64,000 nt of DNA. It comes from Massilia sp. ST3. GTDB taxonomy: Bacteria > Pseudomonadota > Gammaproteobacteria > Burkholderiales > Burkholderiaceae_D. The stretch spans positions 29,475 to 93,474 of the forward strand of contig NZ_JAGPWC010000012.1 in NCBI RefSeq assembly GCF_018119405.1, in the 5' to 3' direction. The translations under genes and the position numbers were made by a program. The notes under the pieces are model-generated. The model made no database searches, had not been told where the DNA came from, and saw nothing but the letters and a program-made list of their open reading frames with translations. Positions 20,316 to 27,373 of the stretch are shown here, piece by piece (within the stretch, counting starts at the first letter, position 1; each line of letters opens with the position of its first letter).

Positions 20316-20349
20316 AAAAATGGCCCAGAATCACTTCTGAGCCATTTTT
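20316..20349. terminator. terminator after tRNA-Arg copy 1
   Basis: AAAAATGGC...CAGAA / TTCTG...GCCATTTTT forms a long stem with one mismatch and A/T runs on both sides. It can act in both directions and lies 8 bp downstream of the first tRNA-Arg gene. It differs in sequence from the terminators of the other three copies. Confidence 0.85.
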
Positions 20350-20357
20350 GGAATAAC

Positions 20358-20434
20358 TGGCGCGGCTGGCAGGAATCGAACCCACGACCCCTTGGTTCGT
20401 AGCCAAGTACTCTATCCAGCTGAGCTACAGCCGC
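20358..20434 (-). tRNA. tRNA-Arg(ACG), copy 1
   Basis: A 77-base tRNA with encoded CCA. The acceptor stem GCGGCTG / CAGCCGC pairs perfectly; the anticodon stem CTTGG / CCAAG encloses loop CTACGAA, giving anticodon ACG (read as ICG, decoding CGU, CGC and CGA). D arm GCTCAGCTGGATAGAGT and T arm with TTCGAAT are standard. It is the last of four near-identical copies in transcription direction. Confidence 0.96.
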
Positions 20435-20445
20435 CCGAAGCACGC

Positions 20446-20473
20446 ATTATAGCAGCATGTGCCGGATTGGCAA
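20446..20473 (-). promoter_or_regulatory. promoter of tRNA-Arg copy 1
   Basis: TTGCCA and TATAAT separated by 16 bp on the minus strand, ending 11 bp before the tRNA 5' end. Both boxes are close to the sigma-70 consensus, and the -10 is perfect. Confidence 0.85.
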
Positions 20474-20547
20474 ACCCCCAGTCGCTGGACGTTCCGGCAC
20501 GCCGGCGCCGCGAATGCGCTCCGCACCTTGGGAATGGCCCGGAAACG

Positions 20548-20579
20548 AAAAAAGGGACCAGATCTTTCAATCTGGTCCC
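20548..20579 (-). terminator. terminator after tRNA-Arg copy 2
   Basis: A perfect 10-bp stem GGGACCAGAT / ATCTGGTCCC with a 6-base loop, then six T residues on the minus strand. The same hairpin recurs after copies 3 and 4. Confidence 0.9.
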
Positions 20580-20587
20580 TCATATTC

Positions 20588-20664
20588 TGGCGCGGCTGGC
20601 AGGAATCGAACCCACGACCCCTTGGTTCGTAGCCAAGTACTCTATCCAGCTGAGCTACAGCCGC
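20588..20664 (-). tRNA. tRNA-Arg(ACG), copy 2
   Basis: Identical to copy 1 over all 77 bases including CCA; anticodon ACG in loop CTACGAA. It has its own promoter upstream and terminator downstream. Confidence 0.96.
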
Positions 20665-20675
20665 CCGATGCACGC

Positions 20676-20704
20676 ATTATAGCGGCGTACGCGCTTCTTG
20701 GCAA
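20676..20704 (-). promoter_or_regulatory. promoter of tRNA-Arg copy 2
   Basis: TTGCCA, 17-bp spacer, TATAAT on the minus strand: near-consensus sigma-70 promoter 11 bp before the tRNA. Confidence 0.88.
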
Positions 20705-20746
20705 ATCGGTATCCCTTGGTATTGCCGAAGGGCAGGCCCGGAAACG

Positions 20747-20778
20747 AAAAAAGGGACCAGATCTTTCAATCTGGTCCC
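20747..20778 (-). terminator. terminator after tRNA-Arg copy 3
   Basis: Same hairpin as after copy 2 (10-bp stem, loop CTTTCA on the plus strand, six T on the minus strand). Confidence 0.9.
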
Positions 20779-20786
20779 TCATATTC

Positions 20787-20863
20787 TGGCGCGGCTGGCA
20801 GGAATCGAACCCACGACCCCTTGGTTCGTAGCCAAGTACTCTATCCAGCTGAGCTACAGCCGC
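20787..20863 (-). tRNA. tRNA-Arg(ACG), copy 3
   Basis: 77 bases, identical to copies 1, 2 and 4, anticodon ACG, CCA encoded. Confidence 0.96.
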
Positions 20864-20874
20864 CCGATGCACGC

Positions 20875-20902
20875 ATTATAGCGGCGCGCACGCTTCTTGC
20901 AA
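20875..20902 (-). promoter_or_regulatory. promoter of tRNA-Arg copy 3
   Basis: TTGCAA, 16-bp spacer, TATAAT on the minus strand, in the same position as in the other copies. Confidence 0.85.
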
Positions 20903-20976
20903 AGGCTCATCGCCATTTTCCCTGCCGGCCGCCTCTGCGGAGCGGGGCGGCAGCTTCGCGGCGGGCGGCGCCAACG

Positions 20977-21008
20977 AAAAAAGGGACCAGATCTTCCGAT
21001 CTGGTCCC
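20977..21008 (-). terminator. terminator after tRNA-Arg copy 4
   Basis: Same 10-bp stem as the other two but with a different loop (CTTCCG on the plus strand), followed by six T on the minus strand. Confidence 0.9.
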
Positions 21009-21016
21009 TCATATTC

Positions 21017-21093
21017 TGGCGCGGCTGGCAGGAATCGAACCCACGACCCCTTGGTTCGTAGCCAAGTACTCTATCCAGCTGAGCTACAGCCGC
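21017..21093 (-). tRNA. tRNA-Arg(ACG), copy 4
   Basis: 77 bases, identical to the other three copies. First in transcription order and divergent from the beta-propeller kinase gene. Confidence 0.96.
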
Positions 21094-21104
21094 CCGAGGC
21101 ACGC

Positions 21105-21133
21105 ATTATAGCAGCGACACTTTGTTTCCGGAA
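21105..21133 (-). promoter_or_regulatory. promoter of tRNA-Arg copy 4
   Basis: TATAAT is perfect, but the -35 is weaker (TTCCGG, 17-bp spacer). It lies in the 110-bp gap shared with the divergent kinase gene at 21204. Confidence 0.7.
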
Positions 21134-21203
21134 GTCTCATTTTGTTCCGCAGCCGGGGCGCGCTCTGGTAGATTAGGCGGACGGGTTTCTGGAACGGAAG
21201 AAT

Positions 21204-24200
21204 ATGTCGTATTTGACGAGGGCCGCACGCGGCGGCCTGCATCGCCTGCTGTCGGCCCTGGCCCTGTGTGCGCTGCTGGCCGTGCCGGCTGGAGCGGCCC
21301 AGCGCAGCCTGCGCTTCGAGCATCTCTCGATCGAAGACGGCCTGTCGCAGCAATCGGCCCTGACCATCCTGCAGGACCGCCAGGGTTTCATGTGGTTCGG
21401 CACCCAGGCCGGCCTGAACCGCTTCGACGGCTACCGCATGACGGTCTACCGCAACGATCCCAACGATCCCGCCAGCCTCCCGGATAACTTCGTCTCCGCC
21501 TCCTACGAGGATGCCGGCGGCCGGCTGTGGTTCGGCACCAAGGGCGGCCTGGCGCGCTTCGATCCGGCCAGCGCCCGCTTCGAGCGCTACGTCCCGCTCG
21601 ACGCCGAGGCCGGGCGCAGCGGCCACCGCGCCGTCTACGCCATCACCGCCGCGCCCGGCGGCGCCCTGTGGCTGGCGACCAGCGACGGCCTGCTGCATTT
21701 CGATCCCGCCACCCGGCGCTTCCGCGCCTACCGGCACGATCCGGACGATCCGGCCAGCCTGCGCGACAACCGCGTCACCGCGCTGGCGGTCGACGGCCAG
21801 GGCCAGCTGTGGGTCGGCACCGAAGGCGGCCTCGACCGGCTCGACCCGCGCAGCGGGCGCTTCAGCCACCATGCCGTCGAACCGGCGCTCGACGCCCAGC
21901 GCAACACCGTACTGTCGCTGTCGATGGGGCCGCGCGACACGCTCTGGATCGGCACCGCGGCCGGGCTCGAGGCGTGGCGCCTGGACGCCGGCGGGGGGAG
22001 CCCCCAGCGCCGCCACCTGGGCTTGGCCGAGGGCATGCCGGACGTGCGCATCATCAGCCTGTACCACGACAGCGGCGCCCAGCTGTGGGTCGGCACCGAC
22101 ACCGAGGGCCTGAAGTGGCGCGATCCGGCCAGTGGCCGCTTCGATTCCTGGACCCATGCCGAGAACGACCAGCACAGCCTCTCGGACAACCAGGTGCCGG
22201 CGGTGCTGGTCGACCGCACCGGCACGCTCTGGGTCGGCACCTACTATGGCGGCGTCAACCGCACCGACCTGGCCAGCGGCGGTTTCACCCGCTATGGCGA
22301 CGGCCAGGGCCTGGGCCGCAGCCGGGTGCGCGCCATCATGGACGACGGCGCCGGCGGGCTGTGGCTGGGAACCACCGGCAACGGCCTGCTGCGCCTGGAC
22401 CGCGCCAGCGGCCGCCTGCGGCAGTATGCCGGTCCGCGCCTCCCCAGCGAAGTCGTGACCTCGCTGGCGCGCGCCCGCGGCCGCCTGTGGATCGGCACCC
22501 CGATGGGGCTGGTCTGGCGCAACGACCAAGGGCGCATCGGCCGGGTGGCGCTGGGCCCGGGACCGGCGGCCAACTATGTGAACGCCATCCGCGAAGGGCG
22601 CGACGGCACCTTGTGGGTGATTACGCGCGGCGGCCTGTCGGCGCTGCCGCCCGGGTCGGACGTGTCGCGCAGCTGGCGCCACGATCCGGACGACCCCACC
22701 AGCCTGGGCGACAACTACGGCTTCGCGGTGCTGGAAGACCGCCAGGGCATCGTCTGGATCGGCACCGAGACCGGGCTCGAACGCTTCGACCGCCAGGCCG
22801 GCACCTTCACCCGCTTCCGCCACGATCCGCAGGACCCGCACAGCCTGCGCCACAGCCGCGTGTACTACCTGAAAGAATCCTCGCGCGGCGAGCTGTGGAT
22901 CGGCACTGCCGGCGGCCTGCACCGCATGGAAACGGGCGGCGCGCGGCCGCGCTTCCGTTTCTTCCCCTTCGCCCAGGGCCAGGAAGCGCTGCCGGTCGGC
23001 GCCGTGCTGGAGGACGCGGGCGGGGTGCTGTGGGTCAGCACCACCGCCGGCATCACCCGCCTCGATCCGGTCAGCGGCCAGATCAAGAACTACACCTCCA
23101 AGGACGGGCTGATCGACGGCTCCTTCTTCGTCGGCGCGGGCTGGCGCAGCGCGGACGGCCAGCTGCATTTCGGCGGCATCAACGGCATGACCTCGTTCCG
23201 GCCGGAAGCGGTACGCGACAATCCCTTCCCGCCGGTGCCGGTGATCACCGACCTCCTGGTGCTGAACCGCTCGCGCGCCGCCAGTCTCGGGGACATGCGC
23301 GAAGGCAAGCGCGAGATCACGCTGTCCCACCGCGATTCGGTGTTCGCGCTCGAGTTCGCGGCGCTGCATTTCGCCGACCCGCAGGGCAACCGCTACGCCT
23401 ACCAGCTGGAAGGCTTCGACCAGAACTGGGTCGACACCGATGCGCGCCGGCGCTTCGCCACCTACACCAATCTCGACCCGGGCAGCTACGTGTTCCGGGT
23501 GCGCGCCAGCAACAAGGACGGTCTGTGGAGCCAGGAAGCGGCCACGCTCGCCATCACCATCACGCCGCCGTTCTGGAAGACCTGGTGGTTCCGCACCCTG
23601 GCCGTGGCCATCGTCCTGGCGCTGTCCTACCTGCTGTACCGGCTGCGCGTGCGTGTGCTGGTGCGGCAGAAGGGCTTGCTGGAACGCGAGGTGGGGGTGC
23701 GTACCGCCGAGCTGCTGCTGCAGAAGGAAGCGGCCGAGCGGCGCAAGCGCGAGGTCGAGCGCCAGAAGGAAGTGGTGGAGCGCGCCCACCGCGACATCGC
23801 GCTGCTGTCCGACATCGGCCGCCTGCTGACGGCCAACCTGGACAGCGAAGCCATCATGCGCACCCTCTACGAGCACGTCCAGGCCCTGATGGACACCCGC
23901 AGCTTCGCCGTGGCGCTGCGCCAGCCGGAGCGCGGGACGATCGGCTTCCCGTTCGCGGTGGTCGACGGCCGGCGCGTGCCGGCCTTCGAGATCGCGGACG
24001 ATCCGCGGCGCCACCTGGTGGCCTGGAGCATGGCGGGCGGGCGCGAGATCCTGGTCGGCGACCTGGCCGCCGAACTGCCGGCCGTGCTGGGCCAGGACGG
24101 CGGCGCGGACCAGCCGCTGCTGGAAAGCCTCACCCAGGCGCTGATGGAGACCAACCGGGAAAAGCCTGGTTCGCTGCTGTGCGTGCCGGTATCGGTCGGC

Positions 24201-25130
24201 GAACGCGTGGTCGGCGCCGTCACGGTGCAGAGCCCCACCTTGCACGCCTATGGACAGGTGCACCTGGACATGCTCGAGACCCTCGCCGCCTACGTCGGGG
24301 TGGCGATCGACAATGCCCAGGCTTACCACCAGCTCAAGCAGACCCAGGCCCAGCTGGCGTCGCACGAGAAGCTGGCCTCGCTCGGATCGCTGGTGGCGGG
24401 CGTCGCGCACGAGCTGAACACCCCGATCGGCAACAGCCTGCTGATGGCCAGCACCCTGCAGGAAAAGACCCTGGCGGTGGCCACCCGCTTCGACCAGGCC
24501 CAGCTGAAACGCTCCGACCTGGCCGACTACATGGCGGCATCGACCGAAGCCTCGGACCTGATCGTGCGCAGCCTGCACAACGCGGCCGAGCTGGTGAGCA
24601 GCTTCCGCCAGGTCTCGGTGGACCAGGCCAGCGCCCAGCGCCGCCGCTTCGACCTGGCCCAGGCCTGCCACGAAATCGCGGCCACCATGATGAACACGGT
24701 GCGCCTGGCCGGCCACAGCCTGGTCGTGGAGGTTCCTTCCGGCATCATGATGGACGGTTTCCCCGGGCCGCTGGGGCAGGCCATCATCAATTTCGTGAAC
24801 AACGCGATGCTGCACGCCTTCGACGCTCCCGGCGGCCGCATGCGCCTGTCGGCGGAGGCGGGCGAGGGAACGGTGCGCATCGTCTTCCGCGACGACGGGC
24901 GCGGGGTGGCCCAGGAACACCTGGCGCGCATCTTCGACCCCTTCTTCACCACCCGCATGGGGCAGGGCGGCACCGGCCTGGGCCTGAACATCGTCTACAA
25001 CATCGTGACCTCTCTGCTCGGCGGAACGATCCGCGTAGAAAGCGAGCTGGGCCAGGGTACGGCCTTCGTGCTCGACCTGCCGCTGCGCGCACCCGATGCG
25101 CGGGTGGCGGAGGATGCGGCGCAGGCCTGA
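21204..25130 (+). CDS. two-component propeller sensor kinase (reg_prop/Y_Y_Y/GAF)
   Basis: A 1308-residue sensor. A signal peptide ends at GAA-Q (about residue 33). Residues 35-680 hold about fourteen two-component-regulator propeller repeats (LWVGTEGGLDRLDP-type), forming periplasmic beta-propellers. A Y_Y_Y domain (about 705-785; YAYQLEGFDQNW) precedes one membrane segment at about 795-815. A coiled coil and GAF domain (about 865-1040) lead to the kinase core (ASLGSLVAGVAHELNTPI) and HATPase (DDGRGV...GTGLGLNI). Unlike Bacteroides HTCS proteins it has no receiver or DNA-binding output. The ATG follows GGAACGGAAG. Such sensors often respond to sugars or polysaccharide fragments; the ligand here is unknown. 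Confidence 0.92.
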   Translation: MSYLTRAARGGLHRLLSALALCALLAVPAGAAQRSLRFEHLSIEDGLSQQSALTILQDRQGFMWFGTQAGLNRFDGYRMTVYRNDPNDPASLPDNFVSASYEDAGGRLWFGTKGGLARFDPASARFERYVPLDAEAGRSGHRAVYAITAAPGGALWLATSDGLLHFDPATRRFRAYRHDPDDPASLRDNRVTALAVDGQGQLWVGTEGGLDRLDPRSGRFSHHAVEPALDAQRNTVLSLSMGPRDTLWIGTAAGLEAWRLDAGGGSPQRRHLGLAEGMPDVRIISLYHDSGAQLWVGTDTEGLKWRDPASGRFDSWTHAENDQHSLSDNQVPAVLVDRTGTLWVGTYYGGVNRTDLASGGFTRYGDGQGLGRSRVRAIMDDGAGGLWLGTTGNGLLRLDRASGRLRQYAGPRLPSEVVTSLARARGRLWIGTPMGLVWRNDQGRIGRVALGPGPAANYVNAIREGRDGTLWVITRGGLSALPPGSDVSRSWRHDPDDPTSLGDNYGFAVLEDRQGIVWIGTETGLERFDRQAGTFTRFRHDPQDPHSLRHSRVYYLKESSRGELWIGTAGGLHRMETGGARPRFRFFPFAQGQEALPVGAVLEDAGGVLWVSTTAGITRLDPVSGQIKNYTSKDGLIDGSFFVGAGWRSADGQLHFGGINGMTSFRPEAVRDNPFPPVPVITDLLVLNRSRAASLGDMREGKREITLSHRDSVFALEFAALHFADPQGNRYAYQLEGFDQNWVDTDARRRFATYTNLDPGSYVFRVRASNKDGLWSQEAATLAITITPPFWKTWWFRTLAVAIVLALSYLLYRLRVRVLVRQKGLLEREVGVRTAELLLQKEAAERRKREVERQKEVVERAHRDIALLSDIGRLLTANLDSEAIMRTLYEHVQALMDTRSFAVALRQPERGTIGFPFAVVDGRRVPAFEIADDPRRHLVAWSMAGGREILVGDLAAELPAVLGQDGGADQPLLESLTQALMETNREKPGSLLCVPVSVGERVVGAVTVQSPTLHAYGQVHLDMLETLAAYVGVAIDNAQAYHQLKQTQAQLASHEKLASLGSLVAGVAHELNTPIGNSLLMASTLQEKTLAVATRFDQAQLKRSDLADYMAASTEASDLIVRSLHNAAELVSSFRQVSVDQASAQRRRFDLAQACHEIAATMMNTVRLAGHSLVVEVPSGIMMDGFPGPLGQAIINFVNNAMLHAFDAPGGRMRLSAEAGEGTVRIVFRDDGRGVAQEHLARIFDPFFTTRMGQGGTGLGLNIVYNIVTSLLGGTIRVESELGQGTAFVLDLPLRAPDARVAEDAAQA

Positions 25131-25252
25131 ACGCGGCGCAGCCGCCCCCCGGTTTCGACACTTCGGCCCGCGAATCGCACGGCCTGTCGCCGGGCGGGCC
25201 CGGGGGCGGACTTGCCTGGCTACACTCGCAGCATCATTCAATGGAGAACGCC

Positions 25253-25669
25253 GTGAAACCCATCCTGTCCGCCATCCTCGCGCTGTCCTTCCTGGGCTGC
25301 GGCGCCGCCGCCGCGCAAGACGCCAGGGGCGGCGCCGCCGCCCCAGCCGCGGCCGAAAAATGGCTGAAGCTGGTCGATGCGGGCGACTATGCCGGCGCCT
25401 GGAACACCAGTTCCGCCGACGTGCGCGCCAATCATTCGAAATTCTTCTGGACCACGCTGATCGGGGGCGTGCGCCTGCCCCTGGGCGAGGCCAGGTCGCG
25501 CAGCTTGAAGTCGGCCGTCCCCAAGGCCGAGGGCAGCCGGGTGGCGCTGGAATACGCCTCCCGGTTCGAGAAGGACAAGCAGGCCCGCGAAACGGTCACC
25601 GCGGCCCGCGACAAGGACGGCGCCTGGCGCGTCACCGGCTACAGCATCGACGCCACGACCGACCGCTGA
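25253..25669 (+). CDS. DUF4019 secreted protein
   Basis: A 138-residue exported protein with a signal peptide (ILALSFLGCGAAAA) and a DUF4019-type body: AAEKWLKLVDAGDYAGAWNTSS at the start and DGAWRVTGYSID at the end, a cone-shaped fold related to NTF2-like proteins. I prefer the GTG at 25253, which has GGAG 5 bp upstream; the ATG at 25241 in the same frame is possible. Family members are small periplasmic proteins of unknown role. It follows the propeller kinase by about 120 bp. Confidence 0.72.
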   Translation: MKPILSAILALSFLGCGAAAAQDARGGAAAPAAAEKWLKLVDAGDYAGAWNTSSADVRANHSKFFWTTLIGGVRLPLGEARSRSLKSAVPKAEGSRVALEYASRFEKDKQARETVTAARDKDGAWRVTGYSIDATTDR

Positions 25670-25683
25670 ATGCCGGCGCTCGG

Positions 25684-26628
25684 CTAGAGCAGGTTGCGCG
25701 GCTGGCCCGCTTCCCAGGCTTCGATATTGTCGATGAGCATGTCGGCGAGCCGCTGCATGGCGCCGCCGCTGGCCCAGGCCACATGGGGCGTGAGGATGAA
25801 GTTCGGCAAGCGCAGGCGCAGCAGCGGGTTGTCCGGCGCGGGCGGCTCCTTGCTCAATACGTCGAACCCGGCGCCGCCGATCCGTCCTTCGCGCAAGGCT
25901 TCGGCCAGCGCCGCCTCGTCGACCAGGCCGCCGCGCGCGGTGTTGATGAGCAGGGCGTCGCGCCGCATCAGTCCCAGCTCGCGCGCCCCGATCAGGTGGC
26001 GCGTCTGTTCCGTCAGCGGCAGGTGCAGGCTGATCACGCTCGCGGTGCGCAGCAGTTCGTCGAGTTCCAGTTGCAGCACGCCGGGGTCGGCGATCGGCGA
26101 GCGTGAAGTGGCGCACACCTCCATGCCGAAGGCGCGCGCCAGGTGCGCCACCTGCTTGCCGAGCGCGCCGTAGCCGACGATGCCGAGCCGGCTACCGGCC
26201 AGGTCGCCGATCGGATGGTCGAGCAGGCAGAAGCGCGTGGAGCGCTCCCATTGGCCGGCCTCGACGTCGGCGATATAGGCGCGCAGGTTGCGGCGCAGGG
26301 CCAGCAGCAGCGCGAAGCAGTGTTCCGGCACCGAGACCGTCGAATAATTGCGGATATTCGACACCACGATCCCGCGTTCGCGGCAGGCGGCCAGGTCGAC
26401 GTTGTCGCTGCCGGTGGCGGCGATCGCGACCATCTTCAGCTCCGGCAACTGCGCGATGGCGGCGGCGCGCAGCGGCACCTTGTTGGTGACGGCCACGGAC
26501 GCACCGCGCAGGCGCTCCACCACGTCCTGTTCGGCGGTGGCGGCGTGGTCCTCCCAGGCATGGGCGAAGGCGGGCTTGCGCACGTCGGCGATCAGGCTGT
26601 CGCGGTCGAGGAAGACGATTCGGTGCAT
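25684..26628 (-). CDS. D-2-hydroxyacid dehydrogenase (HprA-like)
   Basis: A 314-residue NAD(P)H enzyme that interconverts 2-oxoacids and D-2-hydroxyacids; the closest characterised type is glycerate/hydroxypyruvate reductase. It has the dinucleotide fold (GIVGYGALGKQV) and the conserved catalytic arginine in NTARGGLVDE. The catalytic Glu lies near GGAGFDVLSKEPP, and the His is in TPHVAWAS. The ATG at 26628 follows AAAGGA; ten further in-frame codons upstream are unlikely to be used. Substrate is not fixed by sequence. Confidence 0.88.
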   Translation of the reverse strand: MHRIVFLDRDSLIADVRKPAFAHAWEDHAATAEQDVVERLRGASVAVTNKVPLRAAAIAQLPELKMVAIAATGSDNVDLAACRERGIVVSNIRNYSTVSVPEHCFALLLALRRNLRAYIADVEAGQWERSTRFCLLDHPIGDLAGSRLGIVGYGALGKQVAHLARAFGMEVCATSRSPIADPGVLQLELDELLRTASVISLHLPLTEQTRHLIGARELGLMRRDALLINTARGGLVDEAALAEALREGRIGGAGFDVLSKEPPAPDNPLLRLRLPNFILTPHVAWASGGAMQRLADMLIDNIEAWEAGQPRNLL

Positions 26629-26796
26629 GGGGTCCTTTCGCGGCGGGCAAAACCCCATTGTAGAACAGGCGCACAGTGCGCAGACAGGCGCGGAGGGAAG
26701 AGAGGAAGCAGAAAAGGGGGCGAAGACAGGGCGGACCCTGCCTTCGCCAGGATATGGTGGAGCCCGAGCGAGGGGGACTTGAGCTCTCGGGGATTG

Positions 26797-27150
26797 TTAT
26801 TTGTGTTGGGCCTCGGCCTTGGCGGCGACTTTGTCCGCCTTCGCTTCGGCTTTCTCGGTGGTTTTTTCCACCTTGGCGTCCGCCTTCTCGGCGGCTTTCT
26901 CTGCCTTCGCATCGGCCTTCTCTAGCTTTGCGTCGGCCTTGTCGGCAGCCTTGTCAGCCTTGACCGCGGCCTTGTCGGCCTTGGCATCAGCCTTCGCGAC
27001 CTTCTTGTCATGCTTGGCTTCGGCCTTCGCCTCTTTCTTCTCCGCCTTGGCTTCGGGAGTGGTGGCGGCGGTGCTGGTGGCGGCGGGAGTCTGGGCGAAC
27101 ACGGAAGTAGCGAACAGGCCGGCGAACAGGGTAGCGACGATTTTGCTCAT
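26797..27150 (-). CDS. secreted Lys/Ala/Asp-rich helical repeat protein
   Basis: A 117-residue protein. The signal peptide ends at VFA-Q (residue 19). The rest is almost only K, A, D and E in KADKAA/KAEAK units, predicting one long charged helix. It resembles histone-H1-like tails in composition, but it is exported. A role in the envelope or as a desiccation/ion-buffering protein is only a guess. Start at 27148-27150 after GAAGGA. It lies upstream of and divergent from ligD. Confidence 0.7.
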   Translation of the reverse strand: MSKIVATLFAGLFATSVFAQTPAATSTAATTPEAKAEKKEAKAEAKHDKKVAKADAKADKAAVKADKAADKADAKLEKADAKAEKAAEKADAKVEKTTEKAEAKADKVAAKAEAQHK

Positions 27151-27373
27151 AGTGTCATTCCTTCGTTTTCGTTGATGAAAGGTGGGAAGCAGTTCCCGTG
27201 TTACTGAGTCATCAACGTGGACGCTTTGCCCGCGGTTGACGCGCGCTTCGCGCATTTACAAGCGCTTACAAATGGCCGTCGCGACATGATCGGCGCGGGC
27301 AAGGTTCGTTGCCGAACAGTCGCAGCGGCCTGGCCCGCCTAGACTCGGGCCATCTACTGCCGGAGGTACCGCC

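Noticed and set aside
20316..21133. CRISPR-like repeat pattern
   Set aside because: The regular repeats are tRNA genes with their promoters and terminators, not a CRISPR array.
21084..25241. Very long open frame on the minus strand opposite the propeller kinase
   Set aside because: It is a GC-driven shadow: Gly/Ala/Gln/His-rich low-complexity protein without domains, fully opposite a clear kinase gene.
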